DNA of 64,000 nucleotides. Origin: Streptomyces sp. R44. GTDB lineage: Bacteria > Actinomycetota > Actinomycetes > Streptomycetales > Streptomycetaceae. The notes below the pieces were generated by a model, which ran no database searches, was not told the origin of the DNA, and was given only the letters and a program-made list of their open reading frames with translations. The position numbers were made by a program, and so were the translations under genes. The DNA lies in contig NZ_CP163444.1 of assembly GCF_041053105.1 (NCBI RefSeq), positions 8,278,501 through 8,342,500 on the forward strand, in the 5' to 3' direction. This document shows, in pieces, positions 35,688-44,023 of this stretch (the first letter of the stretch is position 1; each line of letters opens with the position of its first letter).

Positions 35688-35807
35688 TTATCTTGCCCGG
35701 GCGATGGTGATCAGGGTCGCCATGTCCGACTTTTCCGCTGCCTGGCATTCGTTGAATCCGATGATGTATAACCCGGGTGATCTTCCATCGACAGAGAGCA
35801 CCGCCAT
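35688..35807 (-). CDS. Possible 39-residue peptide in a low-G+C patch
   Basis: Minus-strand ORF MAVLSVDGRSPGLYIIGFNE, ending TLITIARAR, 83 nt ahead of the T-tract terminator. The surrounding 35.60-35.87 kb is visibly poorer in G+C than the rest, suggesting import. No clear ribosome site and no family recognised. Confidence 0.25.
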   Translation of the reverse strand: MAVLSVDGRSPGLYIIGFNECQAAEKSDMATLITIARAR

Positions 35808-36199
35808 GCCGACGGCCGAACAGCCGATAAGACCAGATGACTCCGAAACCCCGGATGTCACAAGGGTTTTCGGGTGCCTGGACGGCCGTGCTCACTCAAG
35901 AGGTGACCTACGAGGCGCTCGGTGAGGGCGCGCGCCCGACATCTCGTCCCGCGGGACCGGCGGAGGTCGAACGTCGTCCTGCCGTGGAGGGAGATCGTGA
36001 GCGTTCCGCTCGGCGCTTCCCCGATCGCCATCGTCACCCTCGGCGAAAAGGGTGGCACGGTCAGCCGCACCCGGGCCGAACGCGGCAAGTACGTCCAACG
36101 CGCCACCGCCACCGCCACCGCCACCGCGGCCTTCGGCCGGACCGCGTGCGGCAGTGAACTCCCCACCCTCGAATCATCCGCAGCCCCTGAAGGAGCCCA
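35808..36199. other. Intergenic region before the amidase gene, with GCCACC repeats
   Basis: No supported gene. Four perfect tandem GCCACC units lie at 36102-36125, about 75 bp upstream of the amidase start, in the presumed leader. Confidence 0.45.
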
Positions 36200-37348
36200 G
36201 TGACCCCGCACCTCCGTTTCCGTCGTACGGCCAGGATCGTGGCGGCCACCGCCGTCACTCTTGCGACCCTCGGTCTCACCTCCCCGGTGGCGCCGGCGGC
36301 GCAGATTCCGGCCGGAGTGCGGAGCATCGCGCTGCACGGTGCCGACCCCGCCCAGCGCGCGCTGTCCGCTCGGAGCACCACGCCGTTCAGCATGCTCGGC
36401 GTCACCTGGGCCGACCCGCGCGCTGAGCTCGGCGGAACGGCGCAGGTCCGTACCCGCGACAGCGTCACCGGTGTCTGGTCCGGCTGGCGTGAGCTCGAAC
36501 TCGACATGCGTACGCCCGAGGTGGGGACCGCCGCCGAAACCGGCAGGGCGCGTGCCGGAACCCAGCCGCTGTGGACCGGTCCGTCCGACGGTGTCCAGGT
36601 CCGGGTGACCGGGCAACACGGAAAGCTGTCGAAACTGCCCGCCGGGCTGCGGGTGGAGCTTGTGGACCCGGAGGCGGTCGCGGACTCGGCCACGCCGTTC
36701 GCCGCCACAAGCGCTACGACGACGGCCACGGCCACGGCGAGCACGGCTCCGCAGCCCGCTGTCATCCCGCGTTCCGGCTGGAATGCCGACGAGTCGCTGG
36801 TGAAGGACCCGCCGACGTACACCACCGACACCAAGGTGGTGTTCGCCCACCACACTGCCGGCACCAACGACTACACCTGCGACCAGTCCCCGGCCATCAT
36901 CCGCGCGATCTTCCTGTACCACGTGCAGAGCCAGGGCTGGAACGACATCGGCTACCAGTTCCTCGTCGACAAGTGCGGCACCGTCTTCGAGGGTCGCGCG
37001 GGCGGCATCGACAAGCCGGTCCTCGGCGCGCAGACCTATGGCTTCAACACGGACACCACCGGCGTTGCCGTCCTCGGCAACTACAACGACGCGATCTCCT
37101 CGCAGCCCGTGCTCGACGCGGTGGCCGGGGTCGCCGCCTGGAAGCTCGGTCTGTACGGCTACGACGCCGCCGGCACCGTCGTCCTCGCCGCGGCCGCCGA
37201 CAACGGCAAGTACACCAAGGGCCAGAAGGTCACCCTGAACCGGATCTCGGGCCATCGCGACGGCTACCCGACCGAGTGCCCCGGCAACCATCTGTATGCC
37301 GACCTGTCCGTCATCCGCACACTCGCCTCGGCGGCGCAGACGGGCTGA
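36200..37348 (+). CDS. Secreted PGRP-type N-acetylmuramoyl-L-alanine amidase
   Basis: 382-aa exported peptidoglycan amidase cleaving the MurNAc-L-Ala bond. Signal peptide to about residue 34 (ends PAA), a variable beta-rich region (40-180), then a PGRP/amidase_2 domain from RSGWNADESL near 190 with zinc His in VVFAHHTAG, YQFLVDKCGTVFEGRAGG, and SGHRDGYPTECPGNHLY bearing the second His and the Cys ligand. GTG 36200 has AAGGAG 4 nt upstream. Standalone gene beside the accessory region. Confidence 0.92.
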   Translation: MTPHLRFRRTARIVAATAVTLATLGLTSPVAPAAQIPAGVRSIALHGADPAQRALSARSTTPFSMLGVTWADPRAELGGTAQVRTRDSVTGVWSGWRELELDMRTPEVGTAAETGRARAGTQPLWTGPSDGVQVRVTGQHGKLSKLPAGLRVELVDPEAVADSATPFAATSATTTATATASTAPQPAVIPRSGWNADESLVKDPPTYTTDTKVVFAHHTAGTNDYTCDQSPAIIRAIFLYHVQSQGWNDIGYQFLVDKCGTVFEGRAGGIDKPVLGAQTYGFNTDTTGVAVLGNYNDAISSQPVLDAVAGVAAWKLGLYGYDAAGTVVLAAAADNGKYTKGQKVTLNRISGHRDGYPTECPGNHLYADLSVIRTLASAAQTG

Positions 37349-37419
37349 CCTCGCCCGGAAACGACCGCACGGAAGACGGCTCGGCGTTGGGGAAGGAAAT
37401 GCACACCACGAAGAGCACC

Positions 37420-37530
37420 TCAGATCGAGCCGAGATCGTACTCGTCGAGCAGGGCGTGCGGACGGCCGGCGATGTGGGCGTACGCCCCGGGGTGCGCGAG
37501 GTCCAACACCTGCTGGTGGCGCGGACGGAT
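37420..37530 (-). pseudogene. Unidentified C-terminal gene fragment
   Basis: Minus frame with coding-like codon use reads RHQQVLDLAHPGAYAHIAGR and on to DEYDLGSI before a stop at 37420-37422. No start; its 5' side abuts the regulator fragment at about 37530. Family not recognised. Confidence 0.35.
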
Positions 37531-37696
37531 CGAGGAGGGCGCCCTGGCCCGGGCCTGGCGGGAGCACCGGGCGATCTACGAGGCCGTCGCCGCCCGGCAG
37601 CCCGAACTCGCCCAGGCCAGGGCGACGGTGCGCGTCGCCGAGGTCGAGCAGTGGCTGCGGGGAACGCTTGACGCGGTGGAGTCCGAGCGCACCTGA
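37526..37696 (+). pseudogene. FCD-domain (FadR/GntR regulator) C-terminal remnant
   Basis: Plus frame reads EEGALARAWREHRAIYEAVA and QARATVRVAEVEQWLRGTLD, the last helices of an FCD ligand-binding domain. The DNA-binding half is missing, so it is a deletion scar joined to a minus-strand gene tail. Confidence 0.6.
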
Positions 37697-37700
37697 CGGG

Positions 37701-37733
37701 CCGGATCCCCGGGGGCCCTCCCCGGGGATCCGG
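37701..37733. terminator. Strong bidirectional terminator hairpin
   Basis: CCGGATCCCCGGGG (37701-37714) and its complement (37720-37733) with a 5-nt loop, flanked by TGACG/CGTCA pairing. Lies between the regulator scrap and the convergent RICIN-enzyme gene. Confidence 0.75.
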
Positions 37734-37764
37734 CGTCAGGGTCGTACTGGCAAGCGGAGCCGGA

Positions 37765-40224
37765 TCAGTTGATCGACCACCGCTGCAGGGCCGAGCCGGT
37801 GTCCGGTTGCTGGGTCACGAGTGCGCCACTCGCCGTGGAGGCCGTGGTGAGCAGGAGGCCGCTGCGGACCGAGGTGACCGTGACGGAGCCGTCCGGCAGC
37901 TGCCGGACGTTCCACCGCTGGTTGCTGTCTCCGCTGCACTGCCACTGGATGATCGCGGCGCCGCCGGCGGTGGAGCCGCCGTTGACGTCGGCGCACATGC
38001 CCGACCTGACGTTGACGAGCTCGTAGGAGCCGTCGGACTGCCGGACGAACTTCCACTTCTGGTTGCTCTTGTTGCCCGCGGTCACCGTGGTGAGCTGGCG
38101 TCCCGCGGTCATGCTGTTGCCGTTGTCGAGCGCCTTGCCCCCGGTGATCAGGCGGTGGGTTCCGCTGAAGTCGGGGTTGATCGTCCACGTGAAGGCGACC
38201 TGGCCGGTGGCGGTTCCCGACGACGCGGTGACCGTGACCTGAGAAGTCGCCGCGGTGGTCGGTGTTCCCGTGATGAGGCCCGAGGAGCTGATCGACAGGC
38301 CCGCCGGAAGGCCGTTCGCCGAGAAGGTCAGCGGCTTGCCGGCGCTGTCCATGGCGGTCAGCTGCAGGGAGACCGCCGCCCCCGCCGTACCGGACTGGTC
38401 ACCCGGGCCGTTGAAGACGATCGTCTCGGGGGCCGAGCCGGTCTGGGTGAAGGAGAGGGTCTGCTCGGCGGCCGTGCGTCCGCCGCCGACCGCGCTCCCG
38501 GTGCTGTCCGTCCACGAGCGGCCGGGCGTGGTCTCGGCGAGGCGGCCGGTGGTCGCGGACATGCCGATCACCAGTCCGCTGTAGCGGTTGACAAGCCGGA
38601 AGGTCCCCGGGTTCGAGGTGCTGGGGACGATCCACCACTGCTGTCCGGCGCTCGCGCCGCCGCTGCCGGCCGCGGTGACGGTGGGGCGGGTGCCCCAGGC
38701 CCGGTTGGCGGTGGCGGTCGAGTCGACGCCGAGGAGTTGGCCGGTCGCCGAGTTGACGATCCGGTACGAGCCGTCGCCGTGGGCCAGGAACGTCCAGGAC
38801 TCCAGGGCGGAGCCGGTGGCGGAGGCCACCGAGGTGGTCGCCGAACCACCCGGGACCTGGGCGAGGACCCGGCCGCCGGCGCTGCCGATCCGGTAGGTCT
38901 TCGAGGTGTCGACCGGGATGGCGGGCGTGTCCGTGTCGACGGTGATGTTCGCGTACTCGCCGCTCGACGTGGCGCAGGCGATCGAACAGTACGACCGGAA
39001 GGTCTTGCCGACGATCGTCGAGTCGGTGCGGTTGACGTCGTCCAGGAACCAGCGGTACCAGGAGCCCGATGTGTAGCCGCCGCTGTCTCCGATCAGGCGC
39101 CACTTCTGGGTGGCGAGGTCGTCGGTGACGTAGAAGCGCTGCGGCGCCGTGCCGGAGACGACCTCGGGCTCGCCGATGTACAGGCCGAGGTGGGCGTCGT
39201 AGGCGATGTTCATGATGAACAGATCCGATTTGGCAGGGAGTTGCCCTGCCGCGACCTGCTGGTCGACGGTGCCCGTGTTGGCGGGGTCGTAGTCGTCGGC
39301 GACCGGCGTGTAGCCGTTGGGGTTGCTCGTGGTGGCCGGCACCATGTTGCTTTCCCTGCCGCCGACGCCGGGCTGCGTCCAGGCGCCGTCGTACCACTTC
39401 TGCCAGGAGCCGCTCGCCATCTTGCCGGAGATCGGGGCGCGCGCGACGTGCGCGAGGCCGCCGTTGCCGCCGCCGACTCCGCCCTTGGGGATGACGCGGG
39501 AGCCGTAGTAGACGTAGAAGTAGCCCGAGGCGGTGTCCACGAACAGGCGGGGATCGCCGTTGCCGTAGTGGTACGTCTGGTTCGGGAAGGCCGCGTTGTC
39601 GCCGCGGGCGGTGCTGTACGCCGAGGTGATCGCGTGGCCCAGGATGGTCCACGTCCGGCCCTGGTCGGTGGATCTGGCGTAGTCGATGGCGTCGTAGTGC
39701 AGTCCGTCGCCGAAGGGCTGCGGTGTGAACTCGTTGTGCACCAGGCCGTACCAGTCGCCGGTGTCGGGATCGACCCAGGTGCCGACGAGGTCGCAGAAGT
39801 TCTTCTGCGAGTAGCCGGAGCCGGCGGGCGCGGAGGTGGACTCCACGCCGGTGGGGCCGTTGTTGCAGCGCCAGGTGGTGTCGTTGTTCCGGTCGGAGCT
39901 GTTCGCCGGGTTCACGGCGTCGCTGATCGGCGACCTGGTGGCGGATTCCAGGTCCTTGCCGGTGTAGAACTCCCAGTACCGGGGGTCGTTCGCGCCGTAG
40001 AGGGCGGCGGACTGCTGGAAGTAGAACGTTCCGTCCTTGTCGATGTACGTCGCGGCCGGGGTGTCCGTGGGGTACGCGTAGCTTCCGACCGATCCGACGG
40101 ACACCGTGTAGGTGGTGGCGGTGGTCGTGGCCGACGCGGGCGCGGTCGACGACGCCGTCCCGACGGCGGCGATGAGGGCGGTGGCGAGCAGAGCGCCACG
40201 GAACCTTCTTCGAGCGGCTGACAC
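37765..40224 (-). CDS. Secreted multidomain glycan-active protein with RICIN lectin domains
   Basis: 819-aa exported protein. Signal peptide to about residue 33 (ends ASA); residues 40-430 look like a BNR/GH43-type beta-propeller (DYARSTDQGRTWTILG, GDPRLFVDTASGYFYVYYGS, EPEVVSGTAPQRFYVTDD); 440-600 is a RICIN-like trefoil; 610-690 a cadherin/Ig-type putative domain (SANGLPAGLSISSSGLITGT); 695-819 a second RICIN (QKWKFVRQSDGSYELVN, QWQCSGDSNQRWNV). GTG 40224 is chosen because GGGAGG lies 5 nt upstream; the longer frame start lacks one. Possibly a sialidase-fold or exo-glycosidase of the polysaccharide locus; activity not assigned. Confidence 0.78.
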   Translation of the reverse strand: MSAARRRFRGALLATALIAAVGTASSTAPASATTTATTYTVSVGSVGSYAYPTDTPAATYIDKDGTFYFQQSAALYGANDPRYWEFYTGKDLESATRSPISDAVNPANSSDRNNDTTWRCNNGPTGVESTSAPAGSGYSQKNFCDLVGTWVDPDTGDWYGLVHNEFTPQPFGDGLHYDAIDYARSTDQGRTWTILGHAITSAYSTARGDNAAFPNQTYHYGNGDPRLFVDTASGYFYVYYGSRVIPKGGVGGGNGGLAHVARAPISGKMASGSWQKWYDGAWTQPGVGGRESNMVPATTSNPNGYTPVADDYDPANTGTVDQQVAAGQLPAKSDLFIMNIAYDAHLGLYIGEPEVVSGTAPQRFYVTDDLATQKWRLIGDSGGYTSGSWYRWFLDDVNRTDSTIVGKTFRSYCSIACATSSGEYANITVDTDTPAIPVDTSKTYRIGSAGGRVLAQVPGGSATTSVASATGSALESWTFLAHGDGSYRIVNSATGQLLGVDSTATANRAWGTRPTVTAAGSGGASAGQQWWIVPSTSNPGTFRLVNRYSGLVIGMSATTGRLAETTPGRSWTDSTGSAVGGGRTAAEQTLSFTQTGSAPETIVFNGPGDQSGTAGAAVSLQLTAMDSAGKPLTFSANGLPAGLSISSSGLITGTPTTAATSQVTVTASSGTATGQVAFTWTINPDFSGTHRLITGGKALDNGNSMTAGRQLTTVTAGNKSNQKWKFVRQSDGSYELVNVRSGMCADVNGGSTAGGAAIIQWQCSGDSNQRWNVRQLPDGSVTVTSVRSGLLLTTASTASGALVTQQPDTGSALQRWSIN

Positions 40225-40280
40225 TGAATCCTCCCTGTGGGGGTGGTGAGGTGCGCATGACACGCACCTGCCCGATGGGC

Positions 40281-40307
40281 GGCCCCCTGCGGCGGATGCA
40301 GGGGGCC
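40281..40307 (-). terminator. Terminator of the sugar-import operon
   Basis: GGCCCCCTGC (40281-40290) pairs perfectly with GCAGGGGGCC (40298-40307), 7-nt loop, directly after the DUF5107 stop. It separates that operon from the RICIN gene downstream. Confidence 0.75.
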
Positions 40308-40312
40308 GGGTC

Positions 40313-42196
40313 TCAGTCTTCCGTCATGCGGAAGTCGTACTCCGGGGGTACGGGCTCTCCTGGATGCACAGCGAGCCACAGCCGGTCCAGCGAGACCTCG
40401 CCCTCGCGCATGTTGTCGACCCGGATGCCCTCGGCGAGCAGCCGCCGGACCCGCTCCTCGTCCTCCAGGGCGTGCGCGGCCGTCGCCTCGGCGAGGCGGA
40501 CCCGGCCGTGGCCGCGGGCCGGTTCGGGCAACGCCTCGATGACCGCGAGCGCCTCCTTCGGGCGCCCGGCCCGCAGCAGCGTGTCCAGCACCTCGACGGT
40601 CAGCTCGAACAGCTCCGGACGCAGCCGGTGCGCCTCGGCCATCAGATCAGCGGCCGCGGCGGACGATTCGGCCAGGAAGGCCAGGGCCCTCAGGACCCAC
40701 GGCGTCCGCCGCTCGGCGAGCGAGTGCCGCCAGGCGTCGCACGCGGCCTCCCGCTCGCCGTCGGCCAGCCGGACCAGGCCCAGGTGGTACAGGGCGTGCC
40801 AGTCGTGCGCCGCCTTCTCCAGGAGCCTCCGCCAGTGGGCTCCGGTGACGGGAGCGGCCGGTGGCTCACTGACCGGCAGGGTGCCGGTCGCGAGCAGCTG
40901 GCGCCAGGGCTCCTGCTCGGCACCCGGGGCCCCGAACGGCAGCAGGGGAGAGGCGGGGAAGCGGCCCGCCTCGATCTCCAGGGCGGCCCAGCCGGATCCC
41001 TCCGCGAGCACGGCCTCGGGCTCGCCGAACCCGTCGGCCTCGGCCAGGGCACGGTCGAGCTCCGTGGCGGGGACCAGCCGGTCCAGGGCGTCGGCCACGG
41101 CCCACCGGGCCTCGTCCCAGCTGCCGTGCACGGCCTCGGGGTCGGCCTCCAGGAGCCCGTACGCCTCGACCCACGACCAGGTCGCACCCCCGGGCATCGG
41201 CAGGTGCTCCAGCTGGGTACGGGCGAGCCCGGCCTGGATCTCCAGGTAGGACGCGTCCGGTCCGGAGAGCCACTCCTGCCAGTGCTTGCCGCCCGTGGAC
41301 GTGCCCCAGCAGAAGAGCTTGCGGCCGCGCAGCCGGTCCGTGGACGTCTGGACCAGGCCCGTACCGCCCGCGTCGAGCGCGGCGATCCAGCGGCGTTCGC
41401 CGTTCGGGACGTCGAGGAAGTAGTCCGCGGCGCGGGCGGCCCGGCCCGGGTAGCTGCGGTCCTCGGCCTCGGCGACGGGGAACTCCACCCGCTTCAGCTC
41501 GCTGACGTAGTCGCAGTGGAAGGCGTGGCCGGCCGGGGCGAGCACCCGCACGTCCGGGTGCTCCGGCACGGCGATGTTCGACCACCAGTAGACGGGGGCC
41601 TCCTCCTCGGCCGGGTTGTGCACGGCGACGTGGACGAGGAGGACCGGGGAGCTCGCCGGCAACCAGGCGTCCATCCGCAGCAGCAGCCCGCGCAGCCGCT
41701 CGAAGGCGAACATCCGCAGGACCGGCGTGCCGTCCGGTGCGGTGACCCGCACCGCGTGCAGCGGCTCGCAGGTCAGCGGCCAGTGGCCGGTCGTGCCGAG
41801 GTTCCACTCCACACCCCCGGCCAGCCAGGCATCGCGCAGGGCGAGGTTGGCCGGCTGGAGGACGGGGTTGCGGTGCAGCAGCTCCCGGCCGGTCGGGCGG
41901 TGGATCAGGGACCAGAGCCTCCCGCCGTAACCGGGCAGGAAAGTCGCCGTCAGGGTCTCGTTCTCCAGGACCACGGTGGGCAGTTCCCGCGCGGTGCGCA
42001 CGCGGTCGTAGCCGTTCTGCCGGGTGTACGGCAGCAGGGTGTGCGGTGCTCCGTACGCGAGGCTGCGACGCATCTCGTCGTCGATCCCGGCGCCCTCCGC
42101 GGTGTACGAGGAGATGCCGTGCAGGATCGGCAGCGTGCCGACCGGATCGGCGGCCCCCTCGATCCGCAGGACGTCGGTGCGCAGTGTCGAGGTCAT
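40313..42196 (-). CDS. DUF5107 protein with C-terminal TPR-like region
   Basis: 627-aa intracellular protein. The N-terminal half (about 1-320) is a galactose-mutarotase-like beta-sandwich of the DUF5107 type (LTATFLPGYGGRLWSLIHRPTGREL, LAGGVEWNLGTTGHWP, YWWSNIAVPE); the C-terminal half is helical with repeat character (HALYHLGLVRLADGEREAACDAW, ELFELTVEVLDTLLRAGRPKEALAVI). Its ATG overlaps the stop of the permease gene (ATGA, 42193-42196), so it belongs to the importer operon. DUF5107 genes often pair with sugar transporters; biochemical role unknown. Confidence 0.82.
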   Translation of the reverse strand: MTSTLRTDVLRIEGAADPVGTLPILHGISSYTAEGAGIDDEMRRSLAYGAPHTLLPYTRQNGYDRVRTARELPTVVLENETLTATFLPGYGGRLWSLIHRPTGRELLHRNPVLQPANLALRDAWLAGGVEWNLGTTGHWPLTCEPLHAVRVTAPDGTPVLRMFAFERLRGLLLRMDAWLPASSPVLLVHVAVHNPAEEEAPVYWWSNIAVPEHPDVRVLAPAGHAFHCDYVSELKRVEFPVAEAEDRSYPGRAARAADYFLDVPNGERRWIAALDAGGTGLVQTSTDRLRGRKLFCWGTSTGGKHWQEWLSGPDASYLEIQAGLARTQLEHLPMPGGATWSWVEAYGLLEADPEAVHGSWDEARWAVADALDRLVPATELDRALAEADGFGEPEAVLAEGSGWAALEIEAGRFPASPLLPFGAPGAEQEPWRQLLATGTLPVSEPPAAPVTGAHWRRLLEKAAHDWHALYHLGLVRLADGEREAACDAWRHSLAERRTPWVLRALAFLAESSAAAADLMAEAHRLRPELFELTVEVLDTLLRAGRPKEALAVIEALPEPARGHGRVRLAEATAAHALEDEERVRRLLAEGIRVDNMREGEVSLDRLWLAVHPGEPVPPEYDFRMTED

Positions 42197-43038
42197 TTGC
42201 CGATCCCCACGGTCATGCCCTGGATGATCCGCGTCCCCATCCAGGAGAACAGCGCGATCATCGGGGCGAGGATGATGCAGACTCCGGCGAACATCGTTCC
42301 GTAGTCGAGCCCGTTGAGCTGCGCGGCGGCGACGAACGACGCGAGCGCGACCGGCAGCGTGATCTGTTCCTGGCTGTGCGTCAGGACGAGGGCGAACAGG
42401 GTCTCGTTCCAGGCGCTGATGAACTGCAGGAGGAAGGCGGTGATCAGTCCGCCGCGTGCCACCGGGAGCACGACCTGGACGAAGGAGCGCAGCGGTCCCG
42501 CGCCGTCCAGGGCCGCGGCCTCCTCCAGTACGGCGGGGATGCCGGAGAAGAAGCCCGTCAGCATGAAGACGGTGAAGGGCATCGCCAGGCCGACGTAGAC
42601 GAGGGTCAATCCGAACTGGTCGTCCGTGAGGTCCACTTGGGCCATGCCGACGAAGAGCGGGACCACGAGGACCTGCCCGGGCACGCCCAGACCCATCGCG
42701 AAGGTCATCGTGAGCGCGGACGAGGTCCGCGTGCGGCGGCGCGCGAGGGCGTAGGCGCACGGCGCGGCGAGCGCGACGGCCACCAGGGACGACAACGTCG
42801 AGACGACGACGCTGTTGAGCGCGGCGGGCCCGAACCCGCCCTCGTCGAACGCCTTCGCGTAGTTGTCGAAGTGGGGCGGGAGGGGAAGCCCGAAGGCCTC
42901 GTGCAGGATGTCGGCGCTGCCCCGCACGGAAGTCAGCGCGATCCAGAGGATCAGCAGGAGGTCCGCGGCCACCACGCACCAGACGAACGCCGTCGCGATC
43001 CGTCTCACCGGGCCGGACGACCCGTGTTCGCTTCGCAT
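42193..43038 (-). CDS. Carbohydrate ABC transporter permease (MalG type)
   Basis: 281-aa membrane permease with six hydrophobic helices and the EAA loop EEAAALDGAGPLRSFVQVVLP that docks the ATPase. Forms a heterodimer with the next permease. No ATPase gene is present; in Streptomyces the shared MsiK ATPase normally energises such importers (known), likely here too. Coupled to DUF5107 by ATGA. Confidence 0.92.
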   Translation of the reverse strand: MRSEHGSSGPVRRIATAFVWCVVAADLLLILWIALTSVRGSADILHEAFGLPLPPHFDNYAKAFDEGGFGPAALNSVVVSTLSSLVAVALAAPCAYALARRRTRTSSALTMTFAMGLGVPGQVLVVPLFVGMAQVDLTDDQFGLTLVYVGLAMPFTVFMLTGFFSGIPAVLEEAAALDGAGPLRSFVQVVLPVARGGLITAFLLQFISAWNETLFALVLTHSQEQITLPVALASFVAAAQLNGLDYGTMFAGVCIILAPMIALFSWMGTRIIQGMTVGIGK

Positions 43039-43053
43039 GTGCTGCGACCTTTC

Positions 43054-44019
43054 TCAGTACTCGAGGGGCTCGCGGCGCATCAGCCGCCGCATGACCACCG
43101 TGACCACGGTCACCATCAGCAGGCTGACCAGCGCGGCCGCCGTGGCCATGCCGAGCCGGGGCGTGGTGGCCTGCGGGAACGCCTGTGTGTACACGTACAG
43201 CGCGGTGTTCCAGCTCTGGGCCGGCGGATAGGAGCTGCTCGTCCCGCCGAACAGCAGGATCAGTTCGAAGATCTTCACCGAGCTGACCGTCCACAGCACC
43301 GCGCAGACCGAGATGACGTCCCACGCGCACGGCAGGGTCACATGGCGGAAGCGCTGGAAGGCGTTCGCGCCGTCGAGTTCGGCGGCCTCGTAGAGGTGGG
43401 GCGGGATCTGGTCGACGGCGGCCATGATGATCGCCGTGTAGTAGCCGGTCGCGGTCCAGATCAGCGTGCCGAGGATCATCGGCAGCAGGTTGTCCGTCGA
43501 CAGCCACTTCGGCGGCGTCGTGACCCCGAGGAAGTGCAGCGCCTTGTTGACCGGACCGTCCGGGGAGAACAGGAACCCCGCGGCGATCCCGAAGACCATG
43601 CCGTTGACCAGGCAGGGGAAGAACAGCACGGACCTGGCGAAGAGCCGGGCCTTCATCTCACGCAGGACGAGGGTCAGCAGGAAGCTGATCGCGAAGGTGA
43701 GTGTCCCGCCGATCACCATCAGTTTCAGGGTGTTGACCAGCGAAGTCCGGAAGAACGGGTCCTCGAGGAGCAGCTGGTAGTTCTTGAGCCCGCGCCACTC
43801 CATCTCGCCCATGCCGTCCCACTTGTACAGGCTGGTCCAGATCGCGTATCCGACCGGAGCGAGGAACAGGACGGCGTAGGCGATGATCGCGGGTGCGGTG
43901 AACGGCAGGAACATGTGGCGCTGCTGACGGGCCCGGGGGCCGATGCCATGGCGTCGGGAGGCCCGGGCGGCGCCCCGGACGGCGTCCGTCCGGGGGCGGT
44001 CGTGGAGCGTGGTGGTCAC
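43054..44019 (-). CDS. Carbohydrate ABC transporter permease (MalF/UgpA type)
   Basis: 321-aa permease, six helices, EAA loop LYEAAELDGANAFQRFRHVTLP. GTG 44019 lies 4 bp after the binding-protein stop. Middle gene of the importer operon (binding protein, permease, permease, DUF5107). Confidence 0.92.
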   Translation of the reverse strand: MTTTLHDRPRTDAVRGAARASRRHGIGPRARQQRHMFLPFTAPAIIAYAVLFLAPVGYAIWTSLYKWDGMGEMEWRGLKNYQLLLEDPFFRTSLVNTLKLMVIGGTLTFAISFLLTLVLREMKARLFARSVLFFPCLVNGMVFGIAAGFLFSPDGPVNKALHFLGVTTPPKWLSTDNLLPMILGTLIWTATGYYTAIIMAAVDQIPPHLYEAAELDGANAFQRFRHVTLPCAWDVISVCAVLWTVSSVKIFELILLFGGTSSSYPPAQSWNTALYVYTQAFPQATTPRLGMATAAALVSLLMVTVVTVVMRRLMRREPLEY

Positions 44020-44023
44020 GGTC

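Noticed and set aside
36102..36125. CRISPR or regulatory array at the GCCACC repeats
   Set aside because: Only four hexamers without spacers; a simple microsatellite in a leader.
40313..43507. 1064-aa fusion of permease and DUF5107
   Set aside because: The upstream part is an out-of-phase reading of the permease; a clean ATGA overlap marks the real start at 42196.
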